Origin: Belnapia arida
Lineage (GTDB): Bacteria > Pseudomonadota > Alphaproteobacteria > Acetobacterales > Acetobacteraceae
DNA length: 64,000 nucleotides
Assembly: GCF_016773205.1 (NCBI RefSeq)
Contig: NZ_JAETWB010000001.1
Location: forward strand, 124,001-188,000
Reading direction: 5' to 3'
In this document: positions 1-8,470 of the stretch, piece by piece
Layout: each line of letters starts with the position of its first letter
How positions within the stretch are numbered: position 1 is the first letter of the stretch
Made by a program: the position numbers and the translations under genes
Notes under the pieces: generated by a model
Told to the model about the DNA's origin: nothing
Databases searched by the model: none
Seen by the model: the letters and a program-made list of their open reading frames with translations, nothing else

Positions 1-519
1 GTCGGCGGTGATGAAGTACCAGCGGTCGCCGCCCGCCTTGGTGAGCGCGGTGCCGGAGGTATTGGAGAGGCAGTAGGTGTCGTAGGCCCAGTGGATCGAG
101 TTGGGCGTGCAGGCGCGGCCGGTCAGGTCCGAGGTGCCGGCGGAGGCGTTGAGGTGGAACTTGTCCTTCTCGACGCAGATTGGGTTGATGCCGAGGGCGA
201 TGGCGCTGTTGCCCACATCGGTGACGACATCGACGCCGCGCTGGTCGAACCATTGGCGGACGGTGTTGATGCCGACATCCGGCTTGTTCTGGTGGTCGGC
301 GGTGATGATCTCGACGCGCAGGGAGGGATGCGCGGCGGTGTACTCCTCGACCGCCTGGCGGACGCAGGCGACGGAGGTCGGGCCGGTCACGTCGCGATAG
401 GGGCCGGCGAGGTCCGTCAGCACGCCGATGCGGATGACATCGGCCGGCTGGGCGCGAAGGGCCGGGGCAGCGAGCAGGCTGGCGCTGGCGCCGAGCGCGG
501 CGCGGCGGGTGAGATTCAT
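1..519 (-). CDS. ABC transporter substrate-binding protein, branched-chain amino acid type (3' end missing)
   Basis: This is the N-terminal 173 residues of a periplasmic binding protein; the rest lies beyond the window edge. It opens with a Tat-like or Sec signal (RR at residues 5-6, then a small-residue hydrophobic stretch ending in ALRAQ). The mature part begins IRIGVLTDLAGPY, the usual start of the Peripla_BP_6/LivK fold that captures amino acids, amides or aromatic acids for an ABC importer. No permease or ATPase is visible here. The benzoylformate decarboxylase-like gene lies 60 bases upstream on the same strand, so an aromatic or keto-acid ligand is possible, but that is inference from context. 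Confidence 0.85.
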   Translation of the reverse strand, partial: MNLTRRAALGASASLLAAPALRAQPADVIRIGVLTDLAGPYRDVTGPTSVACVRQAVEEYTAAHPSLRVEIITADHQNKPDVGINTVRQWFDQRGVDVVTDVGNSAIALGINPICVEKDKFHLNASAGTSDLTGRACTPNSIHWAYDTYCLSNTSGTALTKAGGDRWYFITAD

Positions 520-579
520 GGACGAGGCTCCCTTCGGCGGCCCTTGGCTGGGACGCTCACGGGCCGAGCCTAGAGGCTG

Positions 580-2172
580 TCACCCTTTGCGGTACAGGGT
601 GTGGATGGCCGGGTCGAGCGCGACATCGATCAGCATCGGGCTCGGCGAGGCGAAGGCCGCCGACAGTGCCGCGGCGAGGTCCGCAGGGTCGGCCACTTGG
701 CGGGCGGGGCAGCCCATGCCGGCGGCGAGGCTCGGGAAGTCGAGGCCGGGGAGGTCGATGCCTGGGGCGTTTTCCACGCCGAGGACGCGGCTGAAGGAGC
801 GCATGGCGCCGTAGCCGCCGTTGTTCAGCACGATGACGGTGAGGGGAAGGGCTTCGCGCACCGCCGTCCAGAGCGCCTGGATGGAATACATCATCGAGCC
901 GTCGCCGATGACGGCGACGACGCGACGGCCGGGATGGGCCAGGGCGACGCCGACTGCGGCGGGCAAGCCGTAGCCGAGGCCGCCGCTCGCCATGGTGAAG
1001 AAGCCGCCCCAATCGGGGATCGGCAGGTGCTGCTGGATCGCCGGGCGGTGGGAGGGTGCTTCCTCGACGATGACCGAGTCCCCGGGGCGCGCTGCGGCGA
1101 GGCTGTGGAGCAGGTATTCAACGGGGATGGGCGTGGCCGCCGCGGGGGCCGGCGGGCTCGGGCGTGGCGGCGGGGCGGGGCGGTCGCTCCTCGGCAGCAG
1201 CGCGGTCAGGGCGGGGATGCCGAGGCGAAGCCCGCCGAGGATGCCGGTGCCGGCGGGCGCGGCGGCGATGGCTTCGCCATCCGCCGTCATCTGGATGAGC
1301 GGCGGCAGGCGGTAGTCGCCGGCGACATGGAAGGTGAAGACGGGAGCGCCGAGGACCAGGACGAGGTCATGGGCGGCGAGGCCGGCGGTGACCACATTCG
1401 GCGCGGCGGCCAGGAAGCCGGCGAAGAGCGGATGGCCCTCGGGGAAGCTGGCGCGGCTCGAGAAGGGACTGGCGAGGACCGGGGCATTGAGACGCTCGGC
1501 CAGCGCCACGGCGGCGGGGCCGGCGCCGGCGGCATCCACCTCCGGGCCGATGACGAGCACGGGGTTGCGGCTGGCGGCGAGCGCCACGGCGGCTTCCTTC
1601 AGCAGCGCGGGGTCGGGCGCTGTGTCGCGGCCGATGCGGCGGGGCGGGAGGGGTTCGGCCGGGGCGGACCAGTCATCCATCGGGATGGAGACGAAGGTCG
1701 GACCGCAGGGCGGCTGCAGGGCGATATGCCAGGCATGGGCGAGGGCAGCCGGCACGTCCTCGGCCCGCGCCGGCTCGACCGACCATTTGACGTAGGGCTT
1801 GGGGAAGTTCGCGGCCTCGGTGGCGCCGAGGAAGGGGTTCAGCGGCAGCAGGCTGCGGGCCTGCTGCCCGGCGGTGATCACCAGCGGGGCCTGGTTGCGG
1901 TAGGCGGTGAAGATGCTGCCCGCGGCATGGCCGGCGCCGACCGCCGAGTGCAGCGAACAGAAGGCCGCCCGACCGGTGGCGCGGGCATAGCCATCGGCCA
2001 TGGCAACGACGGAGGATTCCTGCAGGCCGAGGACGTAGCGGAGGTCGTTCGGCCAGCGGTCGAGGAAGGGCAGCTCGGTCGAGCCAGGGTTGCCGAAGAC
2101 CGTCGTCATGCCGCAGTCGCGGAGCAGCTGCATGACGGCGTGGCGGACGGTGCTGGTGCCGGGCGTGTCCAT
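580..2172 (-). CDS. mdlC: benzoylformate decarboxylase-like ThDP-dependent enzyme
   Basis: The 530-residue protein has the length and three-domain layout of thiamine diphosphate decarboxylases. These enzymes remove CO2 from 2-keto acids such as phenylglyoxylate. Residues equivalent to those used by Pseudomonas benzoylformate decarboxylase are present: Ser31 in NPGSTELPF, Glu52 in LQESSVV, His75 in SLHSAVG, and a His in GAPVFTFH. The ThDP/Mg motif is GDGSMMYS followed by LNNGGYG. These residues favour benzoylformate decarboxylase over acetolactate synthase or oxalyl-CoA decarboxylase, but the exact substrate is not proven. The gene is divergent from a racemase-fold gene and upstream of an ABC binding protein, suggesting a small aromatic-acid uptake and catabolic group. 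Confidence 0.8.
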   Translation of the reverse strand: MDTPGTSTVRHAVMQLLRDCGMTTVFGNPGSTELPFLDRWPNDLRYVLGLQESSVVAMADGYARATGRAAFCSLHSAVGAGHAAGSIFTAYRNQAPLVITAGQQARSLLPLNPFLGATEAANFPKPYVKWSVEPARAEDVPAALAHAWHIALQPPCGPTFVSIPMDDWSAPAEPLPPRRIGRDTAPDPALLKEAAVALAASRNPVLVIGPEVDAAGAGPAAVALAERLNAPVLASPFSSRASFPEGHPLFAGFLAAAPNVVTAGLAAHDLVLVLGAPVFTFHVAGDYRLPPLIQMTADGEAIAAAPAGTGILGGLRLGIPALTALLPRSDRPAPPPRPSPPAPAAATPIPVEYLLHSLAAARPGDSVIVEEAPSHRPAIQQHLPIPDWGGFFTMASGGLGYGLPAAVGVALAHPGRRVVAVIGDGSMMYSIQALWTAVREALPLTVIVLNNGGYGAMRSFSRVLGVENAPGIDLPGLDFPSLAAGMGCPARQVADPADLAAALSAAFASPSPMLIDVALDPAIHTLYRKG

Positions 2173-2218
2173 CGGGGAAGCTAAGCGCGAAGCCGCCTCG
2201 CCTGAAAGGAGCCATCAC

Positions 2219-2926
2219 ATGCCCCGCCCCGCCATCGGCACCGTGCTGCCCTCCTCGAACCGGATGGTGGAGCGGGTGCTTGGTGCCATCCTGCCGCTTT
2301 TCCCTGAAGTCGATGGCTGCGTGGCGCGCATCCCCTATTGGGGCCAGGGACTGGGGCAGCCGGCGGATGGCTACGATCTCGGCAGCTTCCGCGAGGCGGC
2401 GTGGCTGCTGGGCCATGCCGGTGTCGGGGTGGTGTGCTGGAACGGCACGCGAGGCGCGGCGCTCGGGCTGGCCCAGGACGAGGCGCTGGCAGCGGCGATG
2501 GGGGAGGCGGCGGGGTGCATCGGCATCACCACCGTGATGGCGACGGTCCGGGTGCTGGAGCGGCTCGGGGTGCAACGGGTCGGGATGGTGGCGCAGGGAC
2601 CCATGGAGGAGGCGGCGGCGCATGCCGCCGGCCTGCCGGTGAAGGTCACCGAGCTGCGGGGCCTTGGCATCCGCGACAATGCGGCGGCGAGTGCGGTGGA
2701 GCCTGAGGTGATCGCCGGCCTCGCGCGTGAGGTGGCGGCGGGGGCGGAGGCGGTGCTGATCTGGAGCACCAACCTGCCGGGGCTCGCGCTGGTGCCGGCG
2801 CTGGAGGCGGAACTTGGCGTGCCGGTGCTGGATTCCGCCTCGATCGGCGTCTGGGCCTGCCTCGACGCGCTGGGCGTGGACATGAGCAAGGCGGCCAAAC
2901 TCGGCCGCCTGTTCACGTTGAACTAA
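2219..2926 (+). CDS. Asp/Glu racemase superfamily protein (maleate isomerase/arylmalonate decarboxylase-like)
   Basis: This 235-residue protein starts IGTVLPSSNRMVE, the N-terminal signature of maleate isomerases and arylmalonate decarboxylases. The ATG has an AAAGGAG ribosome binding site (2205-2211) seven bases upstream, so this start is preferred to an upstream in-frame one inside the divergent decarboxylase gene. The two catalytic cysteine positions appear changed: the usual CTSG is GTRG (76-79), and the usual SCTNL is WSTNL (Ser183). It may therefore be a variant decarboxylase or isomerase, or have lost classical two-cysteine racemase chemistry. Divergent pairing with an mdlC-like gene suggests an aromatic or dicarboxylic acid substrate. 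Confidence 0.7.
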   Translation: MPRPAIGTVLPSSNRMVERVLGAILPLFPEVDGCVARIPYWGQGLGQPADGYDLGSFREAAWLLGHAGVGVVCWNGTRGAALGLAQDEALAAAMGEAAGCIGITTVMATVRVLERLGVQRVGMVAQGPMEEAAAHAAGLPVKVTELRGLGIRDNAAASAVEPEVIAGLAREVAAGAEAVLIWSTNLPGLALVPALEAELGVPVLDSASIGVWACLDALGVDMSKAAKLGRLFTLN

Positions 2927-2937
2927 TGGCGAGGTCC

Positions 2938-2984
2938 GGGCCAAGCCTTGGCCCCGGCGGGGGTCTACGGGGCAGAGCCCCGTA
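2938..2984. terminator. two adjacent hairpins between convergent genes
   Basis: Two perfect inverted repeats fill the gap between the racemase-fold gene and the glycosyltransferase gene. The first is GGGCCAAG/CTTGGCCC at 2938-2954 with a one-base centre. The second is TACGGGGC/GCCCCGTA at 2966-2984 with an AGA loop. Neither is followed by a clear T run, so they would act as weak or factor-assisted bidirectional terminators. Confidence 0.55.
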
Positions 2985-2989
2985 TGGCC

Positions 2990-4225
2990 TCAGTCGCCTG
3001 CGGCCGCCCGCTTCACCATCTCCGCCGCCGCGCGAGTCCTGGCAGTGCGCGTCGTCGCGCGGAGAGCGGTCTCCATGAGTCCACGCATCTCAGACCAGGT
3101 GCGGTCCCAGGAGATCTGCGCGAGGCGCCTGTCCACCTGCTTCAGCCAGGGCGCGCGGGGACGTGCGAGCATCATGTCGAGGGCGCGGGCGAAGCCCTCG
3201 GCATCCTCGGCGATCTCGACCAGGCCGGCGCTGCCATCCGGCTTCGGGCCCCAGTCGCGCACCACATCGGTGATCGGCGTCGAGACGACGGGAAGGCCGG
3301 CAGCCAGGAACTCCGGCGTCTTGGTCGGGCTGATGAAGCGGGTGCTCTCGTTCTGGGCGAATGGCATGAAGCCCGCATCCCAGGCGCCGAGATAGGCCGG
3401 CAGCTGCTTGTAGTCACGTCCGCCGACCCATTGGATGTTCGGCAGGTGAGGCAGCTCGGTCGGATCGATCTTCACCACCGGGCCGATCATGACGAAGGTC
3501 CAATCGGGCCGGAGCGCGGCGAGTTCTCCGACCAATGCAGGGTTCATCCGCTCGTCGACCACGCCGAAGAAGCCGATGCGCGGGCGGGCCAGCCCGGCCA
3601 TGTCGGCCGGTTCGGCAGCGCCGTTGCGCGCGGCGGCGAAATGCGCGGTGTCGATCGAGGAAGGGAAGCAGGAGACGCGGGCATGGCGGTTGCGCTTCGC
3701 CTCATAGAGGCTGCGGCCGCCGGTGAAGACCAGGTCGGCGCGGTTCAGCAGCGCCTGCTCCAGCTCCAGCATCCGGGGCGGGGCGCCACGGAAGGCTGAA
3801 AGCTCGTCCATGCAGTCGTAGACGGTGATGTCGGGACGCAGATGGGCGGAGAACTCCAGCGCCATCGGGGTGTAGTACCAGGCGATCATCGGCCGGCCGG
3901 CCTCAGGCGCCAGCAGGTCGTTCAGCATGCTGCGCTGTGCGGCGATGGCAGCGGCGGCCGGGATGCCCTCCGGCAGCAAGGGGACCGCGACGGTGACGCC
4001 CTCGGGCGTCCGGTGCAGGTCGAGGCGTGGGGTGGCGCCCGGCTGGTAGAGCGGCTCCTCGAGGAAGACCACGTCATAGGTCTGGGCGGCCCGCGTCAGC
4101 AGGTGCTGCGGCCGCTGGAAGACGAAATTCCAGCGGAGGTGGGACAGGCAGAGCAGCAGCGTCGACGGCGTCGGGCGCGCGGCGGCCGAGCGCGGGGCAG
4201 CGCTGCCCGGCAGGACATCGGTCAT
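2990..4225 (-). CDS. glycosyltransferase family 1/4 (GT-B fold)
   Basis: The 411-residue protein has a GT-B-like arrangement. Its N-terminal domain contains SHLRWNFVFQRPQHLL, typical of TuaH-like transferases. The C-terminal nucleotide-sugar domain has IGFFGVVDERM, IQWVGGRDY and SPTKTPEFLAAGLPVV. It probably transfers a sugar from a nucleotide donor to a cell-surface or exopolysaccharide acceptor; donor and acceptor cannot be read from sequence. The start at 4225 is preferred because AAGGGA lies just upstream; an in-frame start 25 codons earlier lacks such support. It stands alone, with nth upstream on the same strand separated by 177 bases. Confidence 0.8.
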   Translation of the reverse strand: MTDVLPGSAAPRSAAARPTPSTLLLCLSHLRWNFVFQRPQHLLTRAAQTYDVVFLEEPLYQPGATPRLDLHRTPEGVTVAVPLLPEGIPAAAAIAAQRSMLNDLLAPEAGRPMIAWYYTPMALEFSAHLRPDITVYDCMDELSAFRGAPPRMLELEQALLNRADLVFTGGRSLYEAKRNRHARVSCFPSSIDTAHFAAARNGAAEPADMAGLARPRIGFFGVVDERMNPALVGELAALRPDWTFVMIGPVVKIDPTELPHLPNIQWVGGRDYKQLPAYLGAWDAGFMPFAQNESTRFISPTKTPEFLAAGLPVVSTPITDVVRDWGPKPDGSAGLVEIAEDAEGFARALDMMLARPRAPWLKQVDRRLAQISWDRTWSEMRGLMETALRATTRTARTRAAAEMVKRAAAGD

Positions 4226-4402
4226 GGGGGGTCCCTTCAATTGCAGTCGCCGTGAGGCCACCAGCGGGAACCCGCCGATGGAGTCCGAACCGGGCTGCAA
4301 GCCGCGGGTTGAGCGGTTTGGGCCTATGGATCGGTTATGTCATTGCAACGCAGCGAAGTGCCCGGTGGTTCCCGTCTGGGAGCCTGCACGATGCGCAACG
4401 GT

Positions 4403-5110
4403 TCAGCCCGGCGCCGCCACTTTGTCGCCGTAATTGCAATGGGTTGCGGCGGGGCAACGCCAGCATTCGGGGCGCCTCGCCTTGCAGACATAGCGGCCGT
4501 GCAGGATCAACCAGTGGTGGGCATCACGCAGCAATTCGGCAGGGCAGCGCCTGACCAGCCCGTCCTCCACCTCGCGCGGCGTCCTGCCTGGGGCGAGGCC
4601 GGTGCGGTTGCCGAGGCGAAAGATGTGGGTGTCGACCGCCATGGTGCTCTCGCCGAAGGCGACGTTGAGGACGACATTCGCCGTCTTGCGGCCGACCCCG
4701 GGCAGGGCCTCGAGCGCGGCGCGGTCGGTGGGAACCTCGCCGCCATGGCGCTCGACAAGCAGGCTGCAGAGGGCCGCGACATTCTTCGCCTTGCCCTGCC
4801 AGAGGCCGATGGTGCGGATGAAGGGGGCGATGCCCTCGGCGCCGAGAGCGGCCATCTCGACCGGGCCGGGGGCGGCGGCGAAGAGCGCGGGGGTGCAGCG
4901 GTTGACCGCGGCATCGGTTGTCTGGGCGGAGAGGACGACGGCGACGAGCAGGGTGAAGGGGGTGGTGTAGCGCAGCTCCGTCTCCGGCGCCGGGTTGTGC
5001 ATGGCCAGCGCCCGGAGAAAGTCGCCAGCCTGGGCAGCCGACATGCGGCGGGCGCGGCGGGGCTGGGTGGCGGTGCCGTGGAGCGGCGTCTTGGCAGCGA
5101 GGCGGGGCAT
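4403..5110 (-). CDS. nth: endonuclease III, DNA glycosylase/AP lyase
   Basis: This 235-residue base-excision repair enzyme removes oxidised pyrimidines and cleaves the abasic site. It has the helix-hairpin-helix LPGVGRKTANVVLN with catalytic Lys142, and the general-base Asp160 in AVDTHIFR. A 4Fe-4S loop lies at the C-terminus with Cys209, Cys216, Cys219 and Cys225 (C-x6-C-x2-C-x5-C). All signature residues are intact and the length is near normal, with a slightly long basic N-terminus. It is divergent from the DUF2244 gene, an arrangement often seen in alphaproteobacteria. Its cluster would be supplied by the SUF operon in this window. Confidence 0.95.
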   Translation of the reverse strand: MPRLAAKTPLHGTATQPRRARRMSAAQAGDFLRALAMHNPAPETELRYTTPFTLLVAVVLSAQTTDAAVNRCTPALFAAAPGPVEMAALGAEGIAPFIRTIGLWQGKAKNVAALCSLLVERHGGEVPTDRAALEALPGVGRKTANVVLNVAFGESTMAVDTHIFRLGNRTGLAPGRTPREVEDGLVRRCPAELLRDAHHWLILHGRYVCKARRPECWRCPAATHCNYGDKVAAPG

Positions 5111-5166
5111 CGGCGGCGATTCAATCCATGGCAGTCTGCACGGGCCATCCCATCTCTGTGGACGTT

Positions 5167-5718
5167 ATGCCAGCCCCGCCCGAGAGCGCACAACCGCCAG
5201 TCCTGTTCGAGGCCATCTGCACCCCGGCGCGTAGCCTCGGGCGGCGCGGGATGCGCGTACTGAGCATCGCCCTGCTGGGGCTCTCGGCGGCGACGGGTGG
5301 GCTGTTCCTGGCGCTCGGGGCCTGGCCGATCCTCGGGTTCACCGGGATCGAGGCACTGCTCGTGCTCGGGCTGATGACCATGCACCGGCGCTGGAGCGCC
5401 CGGGCGATGGAGGTGCTGGTCCTCACCGGAGAGCAGCTAACCATCCATCGCACCGACGGGCGCGGGCGACAGCAGGAAATTGCCATCGACCCCTATTGGG
5501 CGCGGCTGCGGCTGGAGGAGCGGCCGGGCCGCGTCAGCCTGCTGGTGCTGCGGCAGCGCGGCAGCGAGGTGGAGATCGGCCGCCTGCTGGGCGATGAGCA
5601 GAAGCGGAGCCTGGCCGGTGCGCTCGATCAGGCCCTACGGCGGCTGCGGGAGCCGGTCTTCGACAACCCTCAGCTGCGCGATGGAGGAGGCGCTATTCGG
5701 CCGGGGTCAGGCTCTTGA
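5167..5718 (+). CDS. DUF2244 family membrane protein
   Basis: The protein has about 183 residues with two adjacent transmembrane segments near residues 30-75 (SIALLGLSAATGGLFLAL and the following ILGF...LVLGL). A cytosolic domain follows with PYWARLRLEE and a conserved-looking EIGRLL segment. This is the DUF2244 layout; the molecular function is unknown. A start at 5128 is also open in frame, but it would leave only 17 bases between this gene and divergent nth. Neither start has a good ribosome binding site. The 3' end overlaps the convergent HTH regulator gene by 26 bases. Confidence 0.75.
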   Translation: MPAPPESAQPPVLFEAICTPARSLGRRGMRVLSIALLGLSAATGGLFLALGAWPILGFTGIEALLVLGLMTMHRRWSARAMEVLVLTGEQLTIHRTDGRGRQQEIAIDPYWARLRLEERPGRVSLLVLRQRGSEVEIGRLLGDEQKRSLAGALDQALRRLREPVFDNPQLRDGGGAIRPGSGS

Positions 5719-6142
5719 TGAGGTCGAAAACCCGCTTGCGGACCGAAGGGTCGGTGATGCGGTAATAGGCACGCACCAATTCCAGTGTCTCGCGCCGATG
5801 GAGGGTGTCGTCCTCGAAGGCGTCCTGGCTGTCGGCGAAGCCCATGGCGCGGCGAATGCCATTCATCGTGCCGCCGACGGCATCCGGCATGTCGTCGAAA
5901 AAGAAGCCGATCGGCACATCAAGGACGCGGGCGAGGTCGAAGAGGCGGCTGGCGCCGATGCGGTTTACGCCGCGCTCGTATTTCTGCACCTGCTGGAAGG
6001 TGAGGCCGAGCGCCTCGCCGAGCTTCTCCTGGCTCATCCCGAGCAGGGTGCGGCGCAGGCGGACTCGCGTGCCGACATGCACGTCGATCGGGCTGGGGCG
6101 GGGCTCCCGCGCGATGCGGTCCAGGGGTTCGTCGCTCGGCAT
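5693..6142 (-). CDS. XRE-family helix-turn-helix transcriptional regulator
   Basis: This protein of about 149 residues carries one XRE/Cro helix-turn-helix at roughly residues 24-79 (VGTRVRLRRTLLGMSQEKLG, then LTFQQVQKYERGVNRI). A C-terminal extension ending in RKRVFDLIKSL follows, as in a regulator family common in alphaproteobacteria. The start at 6142 begins just before the conserved region; an earlier in-frame start would add 28 unconserved-looking residues. In many alphaproteobacteria this regulator sits between lnt and metK. Here lnt is upstream on the same strand but metK is not downstream. Its target genes are unknown. Confidence 0.8.
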   Translation of the reverse strand: MPSDEPLDRIAREPRPSPIDVHVGTRVRLRRTLLGMSQEKLGEALGLTFQQVQKYERGVNRIGASRLFDLARVLDVPIGFFFDDMPDAVGGTMNGIRRAMGFADSQDAFEDDTLHRRETLELVRAYYRITDPSVRKRVFDLIKSLTPAE

Positions 6143-6292
6143 ACCTATCTCATCCCAATCCGAGGCGCCGGTCGTCCGGCAACCCAAGGCTGCGGCCGAG
6201 GCACGGGCCGCACCTGCAGCGGCCACTCCCTAATGACTCTTTTACGCGCAGCACCAAGAAGCGTCAATACTTTCGAGATTTCTCAATAAAGA

Positions 6293-7846
6293 TCACGCTC
6301 GCGGCGTGGGCGTCGAGTCGGCACAGGTTACAACCCTAGGCCGCAGACCCCATGCCAGGCCCAGGGCGAGCAGTGCGAGGGCGAGGGGAATCGCCAGCCC
6401 GAAACGGGCGAAGGGCGGCGGCACATCGGGCCCTGGGAGCGCGACTTCCACGGTGCCCATGCTGCCGAGCGGGATCGCCGCCAGGCGCCGCCCACGCGAA
6501 TCGAACAGGGCGGAGATGCCGGTCTGCGCGGCGCGGGCAAGCGGCAGTCCCTCCTCCACCGCGCGCAGCCGGGCGGCGGCAAGGTGCTGCCAGGGCCCGG
6601 TGGAGATGCCGAACCAGCCGTCATTGGTGATGTTCACCAGCCAGTCCGGCCGTGGGGCGGGGGTGACCGCGGCAGGGAAGATGACTTCGTAGCAGATCAG
6701 CGCGCCGAAGGACGGCATGCCGGGTGGAGCGAGGCGCTGTGGGCCGGGGCCTCCCGTGAAGTCCATCCCGCCCGTCACCAGGCGGATCGGCAGCAGGCCG
6801 GAAAGCGGCATGTATTCGCCGAAGGGGACGAGGTGGGACTTGTCGTAGATCGCCTCCACCTGGCCCTCCGCGTCGAGGGCGACGAGGCTGTTGAAGACGC
6901 GTTGCAACTGCCCATCCGGCGCCCACTCGCCGCGCACCGTGCCGGCAAGGAGCGTCGCGCCGGGCGGGAGGGTGGCGGCTGCCAGGCGTTGCACCTCCGG
7001 ATCCTGGGCGAGGAGGAAGGGGCTGGCGGTCTCAGGCCAAATAACAACCAGCTTACTCCCGGGGCTCGCGTGCCGCGCGGCCTCCGCAGTCAACTGCAGG
7101 TAGCGCTGAAAATTGGGCATCCGCTGTTCGGGACGCCACTTCACCTCCTGCTGGATGTTGCCCTGCACCAGCAGGAGTTGCACCCCAGGGGCAGGCGGCG
7201 CTGGTTGGGCGAGGCGCCAGGCGCCGAATCCCGCCAGCGTGACGAGCACGGCCGCCGCCCCTGCCCAGGGCCGCCGGCCTGGCAGCAGCGGGAGGGTGGC
7301 CAGCAGCATCGTCAGCAGCGAGAGGCCGTGGACGCCAATCAGCGCCGCCGGCTGGATCGGAAGGGCGGCGAAGGCCCAGACCGTGCCCATCAGGTTCCAG
7401 GGGAAGCCGGTGAGGAGGAAGCCCCGGGCGAGTTCCGCCAGCACCCAGGCGCCGGCGAAGCCGAGCGGTCTCGGCCAACCCTCCGGCAGGGCGCGTGCGA
7501 CCAGCACCGGCGGCAGTACGAAGAGGGCGAGCGGAATGGCGATGGCGGGCGCCGCCAGCGGCACGAGCCACCAGAAATCCGCCACATCGGTCAGGATGGC
7601 ATGGGTGACCCAGTAGATGCCGGCGAGGCCATGACCCCAGCCCCAGGCGAAGCCGAGCCAGGCAGCGCGCCGGACGTTCGGCGCCGCGGCGACCAGCGCC
7701 AGCAGGCCGGGGATGGCGACCAGCAGCACCGGTACGGCATGCACCGGCGGCAGGGCGAGGGCGGAGAGCAGCCCGAGGCCGAAGGCCGCCGCCAACTGCC
7801 GTCGCCAGGGAAGCGCGACAAGGCGCGCGAGAAGGAAGGTGAACAC
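6293..7846 (-). CDS. lnt: apolipoprotein N-acyltransferase
   Basis: This inner-membrane enzyme adds the third acyl chain to the N-terminal cysteine of lipoproteins, completing their maturation. At 517 residues it has the family length. Several N-terminal transmembrane segments come first, then a periplasmic nitrilase-like domain with the catalytic triad Glu272 (WPETASPF), Lys336 (YDKSHLVPFGEY) and Cys385 (ICYEVIFP). A last transmembrane helix lies near residues 480-500. The start codon is GTG and no strong ribosome binding site is visible. Many lipoprotein genes in this window would be its substrates. It lies 48 bases downstream of the membrane-protein gene and may be co-transcribed with it. 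Confidence 0.95.
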   Translation of the reverse strand: MFTFLLARLVALPWRRQLAAAFGLGLLSALALPPVHAVPVLLVAIPGLLALVAAAPNVRRAAWLGFAWGWGHGLAGIYWVTHAILTDVADFWWLVPLAAPAIAIPLALFVLPPVLVARALPEGWPRPLGFAGAWVLAELARGFLLTGFPWNLMGTVWAFAALPIQPAALIGVHGLSLLTMLLATLPLLPGRRPWAGAAAVLVTLAGFGAWRLAQPAPPAPGVQLLLVQGNIQQEVKWRPEQRMPNFQRYLQLTAEAARHASPGSKLVVIWPETASPFLLAQDPEVQRLAAATLPPGATLLAGTVRGEWAPDGQLQRVFNSLVALDAEGQVEAIYDKSHLVPFGEYMPLSGLLPIRLVTGGMDFTGGPGPQRLAPPGMPSFGALICYEVIFPAAVTPAPRPDWLVNITNDGWFGISTGPWQHLAAARLRAVEEGLPLARAAQTGISALFDSRGRRLAAIPLGSMGTVEVALPGPDVPPPFARFGLAIPLALALLALGLAWGLRPRVVTCADSTPTPRA

Positions 7847-7894
7847 GGCCGCAACTAGACCCGGCGCAGTGGCCAGGGCAAGCGGCAGCTCATG

Positions 7895-8470
7895 TCATCC
7901 GAAGGGCTCGACCGCGACCACGCGCCAGCGCGGCGGCAGGTAGTCCTGCAAGGCGAGGGAAAGGGCGACGCCACGGCCCGGCTGGCTGGTGGAAGCGAGC
8001 ACCAGCCGTGCGGTGGCGAGACCCGTGGTCTCAATGGCCGGATCGGGCCAGCCGGGACCGACCCGGGCCTGGACCAGTGCCGCCAGCCCCTCCGGCGTCG
8101 CCCGGTGCTGCTGCACGATGCGGCCGAGGCCGGCGAGGAAGCCGTTGTCTGGCACCGCCAGCGGCGGGGCGGCATGGAGGAGCGCCTCCCAGTCCACCAG
8201 TGCGGCGAGGCTTGCCCTATCGGCTGCCCGGAGCGCCGCCGACACCTCCCGGGCCGCCTGGCGAGGAGCGGCGAAGGCGGATGCGGCCACGGCGAGAAAG
8301 GCAAGGAGCCCCAGCAGCACCAGGAGCACGCGCCCATTGCGGTGCCGGGCCCGGACAGGGGCCGTGGCATTCAGGGGCATGGGGCGGTGGGCGGCGTCGT
8401 AGCAGGCCCAGATCTCGTCCCATGGGTCGTCCTGCGCGCTTGACCTCATGGCAAAGCCCGGGCGCATCAT
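7895..8470 (-). CDS. single-pass membrane protein, possibly DUF2939-like
   Basis: The protein has about 191 residues: a basic cytoplasmic N-terminus, one transmembrane helix at about residues 47-67 (VLLVLLGLLAFLAVAASAF) and an extracytoplasmic domain. The segment ALRAADRASLAALVDWEALL resembles DUF2939, where small helical proteins carry a VDW/VDF motif. That resemblance is from memory and only moderate. Two consecutive ATG codons lie at the start, with another in-frame ATG seven codons in. It sits just upstream of lnt on the same strand. No function can be assigned. Confidence 0.6.
   Translation of the reverse strand: MMRPGFAMRSSAQDDPWDEIWACYDAAHRPMPLNATAPVRARHRNGRVLLVLLGLLAFLAVAASAFAAPRQAAREVSAALRAADRASLAALVDWEALLHAAPPLAVPDNGFLAGLGRIVQQHRATPEGLAALVQARVGPGWPDPAIETTGLATARLVLASTSQPGRGVALSLALQDYLPPRWRVVAVEPFG

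Noticed and set aside
580-2172. Acetolactate synthase or oxalyl-CoA decarboxylase assignment
   Set aside because: The Ser31, Glu52, His75 and VFTFH residues match benzoylformate decarboxylase; the enzyme is also shorter than acetolactate synthase and lacks an ilvH partner.
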